Notes: a model not told the origin generated them from the sequence alone. Shown: positions 16,704-26,164, counted from the first letter of the stretch. The stretch is DNA of 64,000 nucleotides from JAYWXI01 sp036016955 (GCF_036016955.1 NZ_JAYWXI010000007.1:1-64000), one strand, 5' to 3'. Numbers and translations: made by a program.

Positions 16704-17186
16704 ATGAACATCGCTTATTGGCATTTGGTTGTCAACCATTTGCCTCTCGTGTTTCCTTTGGCAGGGGCTGTTCTACTGATGATTGGTTTGATTTTCCGTT
16801 CGGAGGTTTCCAAAAGAAACGCTTATTTCCTGTTGATTCTCGGAGCCACAACCACCATGCTTGCCATGGCCACCGGGGAAGGAGCAGAAGAAAACCTAAG
16901 CGGTTTACCTCAGATCGCTAAGACTGTTATCCAGCACCATGAAGAAATTGCTGGTCATTTTGCGACCCTCTCGTATTTACTCGGAGTTACGGCATTGTGC
17001 GCCTTAGTTTTGAGTTTTAAAACCACGGAGCTTAACCGAATCATGCCCTTTTTTATCCTTCCCTTAGTGGTAATAACCCTTTATTACGCGCAATCGGCAG
17101 GAGAAACCGGAAGTAAAATAAGACACACGGAAATCCAAACACCCCCAACATCCCTTTCAGGCAAATCAACAGAGGCAAAGCCCTAA
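16704..17186 (+). CDS. Four-helix membrane protein, DUF2231-like
   Basis: A 160-residue protein with about four membrane segments. It has His-bearing helices HLVVNHLPLVFP near the start and TVIQHHEEIAGHFATLSYL in the middle, an arrangement seen in small cytochrome-b-like or DUF2231 membrane proteins. The C-terminal tail is polar. It lies 18 bases before the ferritin-like/VIT1 gene and is probably co-transcribed with it and the efflux genes. A role in metal or redox handling is only inferred. Confidence 0.7.
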   Translation: MNIAYWHLVVNHLPLVFPLAGAVLLMIGLIFRSEVSKRNAYFLLILGATTTMLAMATGEGAEENLSGLPQIAKTVIQHHEEIAGHFATLSYLLGVTALCALVLSFKTTELNRIMPFFILPLVVITLYYAQSAGETGSKIRHTEIQTPPTSLSGKSTEAKP

Positions 17187-17204
17187 AACTAAAGTTTAAA
17201 AAAA

Positions 17205-18308
17205 ATGAAAAAAAATAATTTAAAAAACATACAAACCGAGGTAGACACAGCTTACCTATACCGGTTACTGGCTCAAAACGAGGAAGACGAAAACGTTCGA
17301 GAAATTTTTGAGCAAATGAAAGAAATTGAAACCGCCCACGCTCTTGCTTTTCTGAAAAAAGCAGGACTGAGCGAAACCGATATGCCCCGCCCTTCCACCA
17401 GAGCCAAAATGACCAAATGGATCGGAAAAATCTTCGGTTACGATTACGTATTGGGGATACTTTTGGATACCGAAAAATCGCTTTCCTACTCCATCGGGCA
17501 ACTGCGAAAAACCAAAGGAGGCTCCTCCATTTCCGACACGGCGCACGTAAGGATTCTAAAAAACATTTTGGAAAACAACGACAAAATCCCCACCCATCAA
17601 CTCTCCAGATTTGAAAAAAGGCATAAAAATGTAGGTGGTAACGCTCTCCGAGCAGCCGTCCTCGGAGGCAATGACGGACTGATTTCCAATTTTTCACTCA
17701 TCATGGGAGTAGCAGGAGCCAGCAGCGGCCAGCAAGAAGTGCTTTTGGCCGGTATTGCCGGACTTTTAGCCGGTGCACTTTCCATGGCCTTAGGCGAATG
17801 GATTTCCGTAAAATCTTCACAAGAACTCTACGAAAACCAAATGAATCTGGAGATGGAGGAATTGGAAACCAACCCCGAAGGCGAAGAACAAGAACTCGCC
17901 CTAATTTACCGTACCAAAGGAATCCCTAAAGACCAAGCAGCAGCCATTGCCAAAGAACTAATGAAAGATAAAGTTCAAGCGCATAAGGTTTTAGTCAAAG
18001 AAGAACTTGGAATTGAAGCGGAAGAACTGAAAGGTTCGGCTTTTGAGGCGGCTCTCACGTCTTTTATCCTTTTTGCCATCGGAGCTATTATTCCGCTCAC
18101 TCCGTTTTTCTTTACCGGCGGAAATCAGGCGATACTGTGCAGTGCAGGGTTCAGCGCTTTGGGGCTTTTCCTTATCGGAGCCGTCATTACGCTTTTCACT
18201 GGAAAATCCGTTTGGTTTTCCGGAACGCGAATGGTTCTCTTTGGACTCACCGCCGCAGCCATCACTTTTGGCATCGGAAAATTAATCGGGGTTTCCGTTA
18301 TTGGCTAA
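17205..18308 (+). CDS. VIT1/CCC1-type transporter with N-terminal ferritin-like domain
   Basis: A 367-residue fusion. Residues 1-130 form a rubrerythrin/ferritin-like helical domain with carboxylate and His ligands (QTEVDTAYLYRLLAQ, EQMKEIETAHALAF). Residues about 145-367 are a VIT1/CCC1 domain with GNDGLISNFSLIMGVAGAS and GALSMALGEWISVKS, the conserved metal-path helices, an acidic cytoplasmic loop (EEQELALIYRTKG) and three later membrane segments. The family exports Fe(II)/Mn(II); the ferritin-like domain probably senses or loads iron. It precedes czcA by 42 bases. Confidence 0.88.
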   Translation: MKKNNLKNIQTEVDTAYLYRLLAQNEEDENVREIFEQMKEIETAHALAFLKKAGLSETDMPRPSTRAKMTKWIGKIFGYDYVLGILLDTEKSLSYSIGQLRKTKGGSSISDTAHVRILKNILENNDKIPTHQLSRFEKRHKNVGGNALRAAVLGGNDGLISNFSLIMGVAGASSGQQEVLLAGIAGLLAGALSMALGEWISVKSSQELYENQMNLEMEELETNPEGEEQELALIYRTKGIPKDQAAAIAKELMKDKVQAHKVLVKEELGIEAEELKGSAFEAALTSFILFAIGAIIPLTPFFFTGGNQAILCSAGFSALGLFLIGAVITLFTGKSVWFSGTRMVLFGLTAAAITFGIGKLIGVSVIG

Positions 18309-18350
18309 CCTTACCTAAATTGAAGTTTCAAATTAAACGCTATATTCAAG

Positions 18351-21300
18351 ATGTTAAACAAAATCATAGAATTCTCCATAAAAAACAAACTCATTATCAT
18401 GCTGATGACCTTGGGTTGGATTATTTATGGAGTCATCGAACTACGAAAGTTGCCCATTGATGCAGTCCCCGACATCACCGACAATCAGGTTCAAATCATT
18501 ACCGTATCGCCCAGCTTGGGCGCCCCCGATGTGGAGCGTTTCATCACCTTCCCACTCGAACAAACGATGAACAACATCCAGGACATCAAACAAATGCGGA
18601 GCTTTTCAAGATTCGGGCTTTCCGTAGTAACCATCGTATTTAAGGAAAATGTGGATGTGCATTTAGCCCGGCAACAAGTGGCCGAACGCCTGCAAAGCGT
18701 CGATATTCCTGCCAGCCTTGGGACGCCTCAAATGGCTCCTATCTCTACCGGCCTTGGAGAAATATACCAGTACGTCGTCCGTCCCAAAACCGGCTACGAA
18801 CACCGCTACGATGCGATGCAGCTGCGTACCATTCAGGACTGGATTGTTCGGCGGCAACTATTGGGAACCGAAGGAGTGGCCGATGTAGCCAGTTTCGGAG
18901 GAAACCTCAAACAGTACGAAGTCGCCATAAATCCGGCTCAGCTCAAAGCTTTGGGGCTCACGATGCAGGAAGTCTTCACCGCTTTGGAAAACAACAACCA
19001 AAATACAGGAGGCGCCTACATCGAAAAAGGCCCTACCGTCCTCTACATCCGGACCGAAGGCCTCATGGGAAAAATTCAAGACATTGAAAACACCGTGATC
19101 CGGAACCTTCCCGACGGCACCCCCGTGCTAATCAAAAACATCGGAAAAGTACGCTACGGAAGCGCCATACGCTATGGAGCCATGACCTATAACGGAAAAG
19201 GCGAAGTGGCCGGTGCCGTGGTAATGATGATGAAAGGAGCCAACTCCAACCAAGTGATTGAAAATGTCAAAACCCGTATCGAAGAAATTAAAAAAACTTT
19301 ACCCGAAGGCGTAGTCATCGAGCCCTTCCTCGACCGTACCAAAATGGTAAACAATGCCATCAACACGGTTAAACGAAACCTCACCGAAGGAGCTCTTATT
19401 GTCATCTTTGTTTTGGTTTTGTTCTTGGGCAATTTTCGAGCGGGCTTTATTGTGGCCTCGGTCATTCCTCTGTCCATGCTTTTCGCCTTCATCCTGATGA
19501 ACCTTTTCGGTGTCTCGGGAAATCTGATGAGCCTTGGAGCCTTGGACTTTGGCCTCATCGTGGACGGCGCCGTGATTATCGTGGAAGCCATCCTCCACCG
19601 TTTCCATCATCTTTCCTTGCAGAGTAAAGACCGTCTGAGTGCTGCCGAAATGGACAATACCGTACAAAGTTCGGCCAGTAAAATGATGAATTCGGCTGTA
19701 TTTGGGCAAATCATCATCCTTATGGTGTACCTTCCGATTCTGACTTTGGAAGGCGTCGAAGGCAAAATGTTCAAACCGATGGCTCAAACCGTTATTTTTG
19801 CCCTAATCGGTGCTTTCATCTTGTCGTTAACCTATGTTCCGATGATGAGTTCGATGTTTCTTTCCAAAAAAATCCGTCATACCAAAACTCTTTCGGATCG
19901 GATGATGGAAAAAATGGAAACGCTTTACGAAAAGTACCTGAAGAAAGTGCTGAAATACCAAAACCCTCTGTTCTTAGGAGTGATTGCCTTGTTTTTCTTC
20001 TCGACTTTCATTCTTACCCGATTGGGTGGAGAGTTCATCCCTACCCTTCCCGAAGGCGATTTTGCCGTCGATACCCGGGTGCTTCCCGGAAGTAATCTGA
20101 AAACCTCTACCGAGGCCGTTTTGGCTTCACAAAGAGTGTTGATGAAAAAATTCCCCGAAATCGAAAAAATTGTAGGAAAAACCGGAAGCAGCGAAATCCC
20201 TACCGACCCAATGCCCATAGACGCAAGCGACATGATGATTATTCTAAAACCGCGCAGCGAATGGACCTCGGCAAAATCCTACGACGAACTGGCCGAAAAA
20301 ATGACCGCTGAACTCAAGAAAAACATCATCGGGGTCACCTACTCGTTCCAATACCCTGTAAACATGCGTTTCAACGAACTAATGACGGGCGCCAGACAAG
20401 ACGTGGTATGCAAAATTTTCGGAGAAAATTTGGACAGTCTGAAAGTTTACGCCAATAAACTCGGCGAGATCTCCAAGACCATCGAAGGAGCCGAAAATAT
20501 TTACGTGGAACCCATCTCGGGAATGCCCCAAATTGTCATCGAGTACAACCGTGCCGCCATGGCGCAATTCGGACTCAATGTCAAGGACGTGAACAATATC
20601 GTCAATACGGCTTTCGCGGGGCAAACCGCAGGATCGGTGTTTGAAGAAGAAAAAAAATTCGATTTGGTCGTCCGCCTCGATGGAGAACTTCGGAAAAATG
20701 TCGATGACGTCAAAAATCTGCTCATCTCCACCCCTTCCGGAGCCGACATTCCACTAAGCAATGTCGCCAAAGTAGAGGTAAAAGAAAGCGTGAATCAAAT
20801 CCAACGCGAAGGCGCCCATCGCCGAATCATCGTCGGCTTCAATGTCAAAAACAGAGACATCCAATCCACCGTTGAGGAATTGCAGCAAAAAGTCAACGAT
20901 AAACTAAATCTCCCTACCGGCTACACCATACGCTACGGCGGAACCTTCGAAAATCTACAAGAAGCCCAATCCCGACTCGGTATAGCTGTTCCTATCAGTT
21001 TAGCCCTGATTTTGCTTTTGCTGTACTTTACTTTCCGTTCCGTAAAATACGGACTGATTATCTTTACCACTATTCCCCTGTCAGCTATCGGAGGTATCCT
21101 ATCACTTTGGTTAAGAGATATGAATTTCAGTATCTCCGCGGGCATCGGCTTCATCGCCTTGTTCGGAGTAGCTGTACTTAACGGAATCGTTCTCATCGCC
21201 GAATTCAACCGGCAAAAAGAATTTCATTCGAGCCTGAACGATATCGTAAGAGAAGGAGGAAAAACCAGACTCCGTCCCGTACTGATGACCGCTCTGGTCG

Positions 21301-21491
21301 CTTCCTTGGGCTTCCTCCCTATGGCGCTGAGCGACGGCGAAGGAGCCGAAGTTCAACGGCCTTTGGCCACCGTGGTCATCGGGGGACTTCTTTTAGCGAC
21401 CTTCCTCACGCTCTTTATTTTGCCTACCGTCTATATTTGGTTTGAAAAGCATTTCCCCCAAAGGGCATCCAAACCAGATTTAGAAGATTAA
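18351..21491 (+). CDS. czcA: CzcA-type heavy-metal RND efflux pump
   Basis: A 1046-residue RND transporter of the HME class. The TM4 signature DFGLIVDGAVIIVEAI carries the proton-relay Asp. Two large periplasmic loops follow TM1 and TM7. The metal-site region MRFNELMTGARQDV resembles divalent-cation CzcA proteins (MRFNEL-I/M-SG) rather than Cu/Ag CusA, which has a Met-rich version, so Co/Zn/Cd/Ni is the better guess. The outer-membrane and adaptor genes follow at once, giving the order A-C-B. Confidence 0.92.
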   Translation: MLNKIIEFSIKNKLIIMLMTLGWIIYGVIELRKLPIDAVPDITDNQVQIITVSPSLGAPDVERFITFPLEQTMNNIQDIKQMRSFSRFGLSVVTIVFKENVDVHLARQQVAERLQSVDIPASLGTPQMAPISTGLGEIYQYVVRPKTGYEHRYDAMQLRTIQDWIVRRQLLGTEGVADVASFGGNLKQYEVAINPAQLKALGLTMQEVFTALENNNQNTGGAYIEKGPTVLYIRTEGLMGKIQDIENTVIRNLPDGTPVLIKNIGKVRYGSAIRYGAMTYNGKGEVAGAVVMMMKGANSNQVIENVKTRIEEIKKTLPEGVVIEPFLDRTKMVNNAINTVKRNLTEGALIVIFVLVLFLGNFRAGFIVASVIPLSMLFAFILMNLFGVSGNLMSLGALDFGLIVDGAVIIVEAILHRFHHLSLQSKDRLSAAEMDNTVQSSASKMMNSAVFGQIIILMVYLPILTLEGVEGKMFKPMAQTVIFALIGAFILSLTYVPMMSSMFLSKKIRHTKTLSDRMMEKMETLYEKYLKKVLKYQNPLFLGVIALFFFSTFILTRLGGEFIPTLPEGDFAVDTRVLPGSNLKTSTEAVLASQRVLMKKFPEIEKIVGKTGSSEIPTDPMPIDASDMMIILKPRSEWTSAKSYDELAEKMTAELKKNIIGVTYSFQYPVNMRFNELMTGARQDVVCKIFGENLDSLKVYANKLGEISKTIEGAENIYVEPISGMPQIVIEYNRAAMAQFGLNVKDVNNIVNTAFAGQTAGSVFEEEKKFDLVVRLDGELRKNVDDVKNLLISTPSGADIPLSNVAKVEVKESVNQIQREGAHRRIIVGFNVKNRDIQSTVEELQQKVNDKLNLPTGYTIRYGGTFENLQEAQSRLGIAVPISLALILLLLYFTFRSVKYGLIIFTTIPLSAIGGILSLWLRDMNFSISAGIGFIALFGVAVLNGIVLIAEFNRQKEFHSSLNDIVREGGKTRLRPVLMTALVASLGFLPMALSDGEGAEVQRPLATVVIGGLLLATFLTLFILPTVYIWFEKHFPQRASKPDLED

Positions 21492-21529
21492 ACCTAAAAA
21501 TTTGTTTTTAAATTAAATTATAAAAAGAA

Positions 21530-22741
21530 ATGAATTCATTACTTAAATTATTGTTCCTGTTGCTTGGCGGAATGAGCCTAGCCCAAACGCCCATTACGCT
21601 AGAAGAGGCCCACCAAAAAGCATTGGACAATAACATGAACCTGAAAACCGGTCAACTCCGCATTGATTTTCAGGAAAAAATAAAACAAACCGCCACCGGC
21701 ATCGATCCGTTAACCATCACCGGAGAAGTCGGCCAACTCAACTCCATCTACGTGGATCATGCATTTTCCGTCAACCAAAGCCTCCGCTTGCCCAAATTCT
21801 ACCAAAAGCAAAAAGAAATGCTAATGGAAGAATGGAAAAATGCCGTCCTGAACCTCAATCTGCAAAAATGGCAACTGAAGAAAGAAATTGCGCTCGTCTA
21901 CAATCAGCTCAATTATCTTGACGAAAAAGAAAAACTCCTGAAAAAAGCCGACAGCCTCTACTCTGCCTACTACCAAAAAGCCGTATTGAGGCTCAAGGCC
22001 GGCGAAAGCAACATCCTGGAGAAAACGACCGCCGAAAACTACCGTAGTCAGGCGGAAATCCAGATCAACAACCTTCAGCAAGACCGCGAAATCGCCATTC
22101 GTCAATTTAATTTTCTGATCAATGACACCAACGTCTATACGAACATGAAAAGCGACTTTTACGCTCCCCTGGCAATCGAAGCCCCGATTCCTTCGGAACA
22201 ATCCGTATTCATGCAATCGTTGGAACAACAACGCCACACTGAAAAGGCAAAATTAGAAGCCGAAAAAACAAAACTTCTACCCACCTTGAGTTTCGGCCTC
22301 TCCAGCGGTACGCAATACGGTATCGGGGCAGACGATCGTTTTTACAACCACAGCCGACGGTTTCAGAGCGGTATGGTGGGGATAGGCCTTCCGGTTTTCA
22401 ATCGTGCTCAAAAAGCAGCCATCGAAGGACAGAAAATCAACCAAATGATTGCCGAAAACAATTATCAACTGGGATGGTTAAATCTAAAAAACCAATACGC
22501 CAAAGCGTACGGAAATTACCTTAAACTAAAAAACGAAACCGAATACTACCAAAAGCAAGGCGAAGCCAATGCCAAAACCATTATGTTTACGGCCAATCTT
22601 CTTCTCAAAGAAGGGGAAACCAACTATTTGGAATATTCAATTTTGGTCAATCAGGCATTAGACCTGATGAACCGTCATATTGATGCCCAAAAAGCATTAA
22701 ACGACAGCCTTATCGAACTCCAAAGCTTATCCGAAAACTAA
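21530..22741 (+). CDS. czcC: TolC-family outer-membrane efflux protein (CzcC-like)
   Basis: A 403-residue outer-membrane channel with a signal peptide (LLFLLLGGMSLAQTP) and long amphipathic helices rich in Gln/Lys/Glu and Asn, such as LEEAHQKALDNNMNL and KAKLEAEKTKLLPTLSFGLSSG, the start of each TolC repeat. It is shorter than typical TolC, as usual for CzcC. It lies 38 bases after czcA and 15 bases before the adaptor gene. Confidence 0.88.
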   Translation: MNSLLKLLFLLLGGMSLAQTPITLEEAHQKALDNNMNLKTGQLRIDFQEKIKQTATGIDPLTITGEVGQLNSIYVDHAFSVNQSLRLPKFYQKQKEMLMEEWKNAVLNLNLQKWQLKKEIALVYNQLNYLDEKEKLLKKADSLYSAYYQKAVLRLKAGESNILEKTTAENYRSQAEIQINNLQQDREIAIRQFNFLINDTNVYTNMKSDFYAPLAIEAPIPSEQSVFMQSLEQQRHTEKAKLEAEKTKLLPTLSFGLSSGTQYGIGADDRFYNHSRRFQSGMVGIGLPVFNRAQKAAIEGQKINQMIAENNYQLGWLNLKNQYAKAYGNYLKLKNETEYYQKQGEANAKTIMFTANLLLKEGETNYLEYSILVNQALDLMNRHIDAQKALNDSLIELQSLSEN

Positions 22742-22756
22742 ACAAACAAAAAAATT

Positions 22757-23890
22757 ATGAATAAAACAATCCTTATATTAGTATCCGGTTTTCTGCTATG
22801 GTCATGCACCAAAGAGCAGGAACCCGCCAACGAGACTTTCGCCGTTGCAGAAAACGGTACGCAAATCACCCTTACCGAAGTTCAAAAAAAGAATGCAGGC
22901 ATCCAAACCACCAGCATCAATAATCAGAACATCGCCAACAAAATCGTACTAAACGGCCAAATCGACGTTCCTCCACAAAACATGGCGCAAGTGTCTTCCA
23001 GCACGGGCGGCATCGTAAAAAATGTCCGCTTCATGCCCGGCCAATATGTAAGCAAAGGCCATACCTTAGCCATCATCGAAAACCCCGATCTGGCCGCCTT
23101 GCAGCAAGACTATCTTCAGGCTAAAGCCAACTTGGGTTATGCCCAAAAAGATTACGAACGGCAAAAATACCTGAACAAATACCAAGCAAGTGCCGACAAA
23201 GTGGTTCAACGGGCTCACAGCGAAGCCCAAAATCAGGAAGCCGCCGTTAGAGGACTCGCTTCCAGACTTTCGTCTTACGGTATTAATGCCAGCCAAATCA
23301 ATACGGGAAATATTCAAAAAAGCACCGCTCTGATTGCACCGATTTCCGGCTACATTTCAAAAGTAAACATCGCTCAGGGGCAATTTGTTTCCTCGGCGGA
23401 AATCCTTTACGAAATCATGAACAGTAACCAAATCCATGTGGCTTTAAAAGTTTTCGAAAAAGATTTGAGTCTGCTCTCCATCGGTCAAAAAGTATACGCC
23501 TATACCAACCAAAACCCGGAGAAAAAATACCCCGCCACTGTGGCCATCATCGGAAAAGACTTCACTATGGACCGTAGCGTATTGGTGCACTGCGAACTGT
23601 TGGAAAAAGATCCGTCTCTAATCCCCGGAACCTTCATGAATGCAGAAATCGAAGTCAATGCCCAAGAAGATTTCGTCATCCCCGAAAGTGCCGTCGTCAC
23701 CTGGGAAAACAAACAATACATCTTCGAGGAAATCCGACCCAATACCTATAAAATGTTTCCCGTTACCATCGGAAACACCGAAAACGGCTACACCGAACTA
23801 CTCAATTTCGACCTTAAAAACGTCCGAAAAAAATTCGTAACCAAAGGCGCCTACGCTCTTTTGATGGCGCTGAAAAACGTCGAAGAATAA
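22757..23890 (+). CDS. czcB: RND efflux adaptor lipoprotein (CzcB-like)
   Basis: A 377-residue periplasmic adaptor with a lipoprotein signal (GFLLWSC). A barrel-sandwich (lipoyl-like) half starts at GGIVKNVRFMPGQYVSKGHTLAII, then a helical hairpin (ADKVVQRAHSEAQNQEAAV), the second half (TALIAPISGYISKVNIAQGQFVS), and a beta barrel. It bridges CzcA and the channel. It is the last gene of the operon; a strong terminator follows nine bases after the stop. Confidence 0.9.
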   Translation: MNKTILILVSGFLLWSCTKEQEPANETFAVAENGTQITLTEVQKKNAGIQTTSINNQNIANKIVLNGQIDVPPQNMAQVSSSTGGIVKNVRFMPGQYVSKGHTLAIIENPDLAALQQDYLQAKANLGYAQKDYERQKYLNKYQASADKVVQRAHSEAQNQEAAVRGLASRLSSYGINASQINTGNIQKSTALIAPISGYISKVNIAQGQFVSSAEILYEIMNSNQIHVALKVFEKDLSLLSIGQKVYAYTNQNPEKKYPATVAIIGKDFTMDRSVLVHCELLEKDPSLIPGTFMNAEIEVNAQEDFVIPESAVVTWENKQYIFEEIRPNTYKMFPVTIGNTENGYTELLNFDLKNVRKKFVTKGAYALLMALKNVEE

Positions 23891-23899
23891 AACGTTGAA

Positions 23900-23930
23900 C
23901 CGCACGAAAATTCATTTTCGTGCGGTTTTT
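23900..23930 (+). terminator. Terminator of the czc operon
   Basis: Perfect 11-base stem CCGCACGAAAA (23900-23910) with TTTTCGTGCGG (23915-23925), loop ttca, then T-rich tail. Confidence 0.9.
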
Positions 23931-23964
23931 GTTTATTTCTATTTTTTTATTTGAAAAACATGTT

Positions 23965-23972
23965 TAAATTTG
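23965..23972 (+). promoter_or_regulatory. -7 box of the trp operon
   Basis: TAAATTTG matches TAnnTTTG. It ends five bases before the leader ATG, so the transcript may begin at or next to that ATG. No clear TTG at -33 (nearest at 23951-23953 is too close). Confidence 0.5.
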
Positions 23973-23977
23973 CCTTG

Positions 23978-24037
23978 ATGAAACAAGTCATGAACATAAA
24001 CTGGTGGTGGACTTCAAAATCTTTGTTAAGGTCTTGA
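23978..24037 (+). CDS. trpL: trp operon leader peptide (three consecutive Trp codons)
   Basis: A 19-codon ORF, MKQVMNINWWWTSKSLLRS, with tandem tgg-tgg-tgg at 24002-24010, far above chance for Trp. It ends in a tga at 24035-24037, 105 bases before trpE. An in-frame ATG six codons upstream (23960) overlaps the promoter box and is less likely. Charged tRNA-Trp level would set whether a ribosome stalls at codons 9-11. The peptide itself probably has no other job. Confidence 0.9.
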   Translation: MKQVMNINWWWTSKSLLRS

Positions 24038-24111
24038 GGCTCTTTTCCTGTTTATATCTTTCATAAACCGAAAACGAAAAAGGACTTTAACCCAGGTTAG
24101 AGTCCTTTTTT
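24025..24111 (+). promoter_or_regulatory. trp attenuator: antiterminator and terminator
   Basis: Terminator: AGGACTTTAAC (24081-24091) pairs with the segment 24096-24106 (one G-U), loop ccag, extended by A-T pairs, then T run to 24111. Antiterminator: GTTAAGGTCTT (24025-24035), the last codons of the leader ORF, pairs over 11 positions (two G-U) with exactly the same 24081-24091 strand. A ribosome stalled at the Trp codons leaves 24025-24035 free, so the antiterminator can form; one that reaches the stop covers it, so the terminator forms. Confidence 0.88.
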
Positions 24112-24142
24112 CATTTAAAATTCTTTAATAAAAAACCCTACG

Positions 24143-25561
24143 ATGTTCACCAGTTCAATCGCCCTAAAAACCACCGTAAAAACGTTACCGGCAGACCTCT
24201 ATACCCCTATCGGAATTTATCTCCGCCTCCGAGACCGTTTCCCCGACACCATCCTCTTGGAAAGTGCAGGGCATCACGGCCAACAAAACAATTTTTCCTA
24301 CATCGCCCTTCAGCCCATTGCAGGGATTGAGGTAAAAAACAATAAAGAAGCCGAAATAAAATTCCCCTTGGAAAATCCAAAAAAAATAAGCCTCGAAAAC
24401 CAAAAATTAACCCATACGCTGCAAGCATTTTCCGCCTGTTTCTGCCCTTTAGCTCCCGATAATCCCATCGCTAAATCCGCTCAGGGGCTTTTCGGGTACA
24501 TCAGCTACGATGCAATCCCTCTGTTTGAAAACCTCCGTTTCAAGGAGCCTTCCGAAGAAAACCAAATCCCACTTCTACGCTACCGCCTTTATCAATACGT
24601 GATTGCGATCAACCACTTTAACGACGAGATGTTTCTCATCGAAAATAAAATCCCCGGACTGCCCTCAATCCTTAACGAAATTGAAAGCATCCTCCTCCAA
24701 AAAAACGTTTCCGTCTTTCCGTTTGAACCTTTAGGTCATGAAACGTCCAACCTGACGGACAATGCCTTTGAAAATTTGGTGGAAACCGCAAAAAAACATT
24801 GCTTCAGAGGCGATGTTTTCCAATTGGTTCTGAGCCGGAGATTCGAACAAAAATTTAAAGGAGACGAATTCAACGTTTACCGTGCTCTAAGAACCATCAA
24901 CCCCTCACCTTATCTTTTCTTCTTCGACTACGGCGAATACAAGCTAATCGGATCGAGCCCAGAAAGCCAGCTCGTCCTCCGTGACCGCAAAGCCTTCATC
25001 CATCCCATTGCAGGCACCTTCGTCCGTACCGGCCACGCCGAAAAAGACCTTCAAGCCGCCGAAGCCCTAAAAAACGATCCAAAAGAAAACGCCGAACACA
25101 CTATGCTGGTCGATTTGGCCAGAAACGATTTGAGCATTCATGGGCAAAACACTTCCGTGGAAAAACTAAAGGAAATCCAATTCTTTTCCCACGTCATCCA
25201 TATGGTCAGCGAAGTAAGCACCGAGGTTTCCGCCAAGCAAAATCCTTACGAAATGATTGCCTCCACCTTCCCGCAAGGCACCTTGAGCGGCGCACCAAAA
25301 TACCGCGCCATGCAGCTCATCGACCAATACGAAAAAAGTTCCAGAAGTTTTTACGGCGGAACCATCGGTTTTGTCGGCTTCGACGGAAGCTGCAACTTGG
25401 CCATCATGATCCGTACGTTTCTAAGTAAAAACCAAACCTTATACTATCAAGCCGGAGCCGGCATCGTAGCCAAGTCTTCAGCCACAAACGAAAGGCAGGA
25501 AGTCCAAAACAAACTCAATGCACTAAAAGCCGCCATAAAAAAAGCCGCTTCCATCGTTTAA
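24143..25561 (+). CDS. trpE: Anthranilate synthase component I
   Basis: A 472-residue chorismate-utilising enzyme, making anthranilate from chorismate with ammonia from TrpG. The feedback region LLESA near residue 40, then the catalytic half with HTMLVDLARNDL, TFPQGTLSGAPKYRAM and GGTIGFVGFDG. It is the first structural gene of the trp operon, controlled by the attenuator just upstream. Confidence 0.95.
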   Translation: MFTSSIALKTTVKTLPADLYTPIGIYLRLRDRFPDTILLESAGHHGQQNNFSYIALQPIAGIEVKNNKEAEIKFPLENPKKISLENQKLTHTLQAFSACFCPLAPDNPIAKSAQGLFGYISYDAIPLFENLRFKEPSEENQIPLLRYRLYQYVIAINHFNDEMFLIENKIPGLPSILNEIESILLQKNVSVFPFEPLGHETSNLTDNAFENLVETAKKHCFRGDVFQLVLSRRFEQKFKGDEFNVYRALRTINPSPYLFFFDYGEYKLIGSSPESQLVLRDRKAFIHPIAGTFVRTGHAEKDLQAAEALKNDPKENAEHTMLVDLARNDLSIHGQNTSVEKLKEIQFFSHVIHMVSEVSTEVSAKQNPYEMIASTFPQGTLSGAPKYRAMQLIDQYEKSSRSFYGGTIGFVGFDGSCNLAIMIRTFLSKNQTLYYQAGAGIVAKSSATNERQEVQNKLNALKAAIKKAASIV

Positions 25562-25580
25562 CCCTCAAAACAAACTCAAA

Positions 25581-26147
25581 ATGAACATCTTAGTTTTTGA
25601 TAATTACGACAGCTTTACCTACAACCTCGTCCAACTGATCGAACGGATTGTCGATCATCGCATCGATGTTCGACGAAACAACGAAATCGAACTGGAAGAA
25701 ATCGAACGGTACGATAAAATTGTGCTCTCCCCAGGCCCCGGCATTCCCCAAGAAGCGGGACTCCTGCTGGACGTTATCCGAACCTACGCCCCAAGCAAAT
25801 CCATCCTCGGCGTATGCCTTGGGCAACAAGCCATTGCCGAAGCCTTCGGAGGACAGCTCATCAATCTTTCCGAAATCTACCACGGCGTAGCCACCGAAGC
25901 CAAACAAATCCATCCACACCACCTTTTCGACGGACTTCCCGAGGTGCTCGAAGTAGGACGTTACCATTCTTGGGCTGTAGACCCCAACCATTTCCCCCAA
26001 GAATTGGAGGTAACCTCCGTAGACGACAAAGGAATCATCATGAGTCTGAAACACAAAACCTTTGACGTTCACGGTGTCCAATACCATCCCGAAAGCATCC
26101 TCACCCCAAAAGGCTACCAAATCCTCGAAAATTTTATCAAAAAATAA
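25581..26147 (+). CDS. trpG: Anthranilate synthase component II (glutamine amidotransferase)
   Basis: A 188-residue class I amidotransferase supplying ammonia to TrpE. DNYDSFTYNLVQ at the N terminus, the nucleophile Cys in GVCLGQQAIAEAFGG, and the His-Glu pair in VQYHPESILT. It is not fused to trpD. The gap to trpE is 19 bases. The same sequence could also serve folate synthesis (pabA), but its position favours trp. Confidence 0.94.
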   Translation: MNILVFDNYDSFTYNLVQLIERIVDHRIDVRRNNEIELEEIERYDKIVLSPGPGIPQEAGLLLDVIRTYAPSKSILGVCLGQQAIAEAFGGQLINLSEIYHGVATEAKQIHPHHLFDGLPEVLEVGRYHSWAVDPNHFPQELEVTSVDDKGIIMSLKHKTFDVHGVQYHPESILTPKGYQILENFIKK

Positions 26148-26164
26148 AACCGTCTTCGTTCAAA

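Noticed and set aside
18351..21491. Calling the HME-RND pump CusA (copper/silver)
   Set aside because: The metal-site region reads MRFNELMTGARQDV, closer to divalent-cation CzcA than to the Met-centred CusA version; copper export is still possible.
25581..26147. Calling trpG as pabA
   Set aside because: The two cannot be told apart by motif, but the position between trpE and trpD behind a trp attenuator makes trpG the simpler call.
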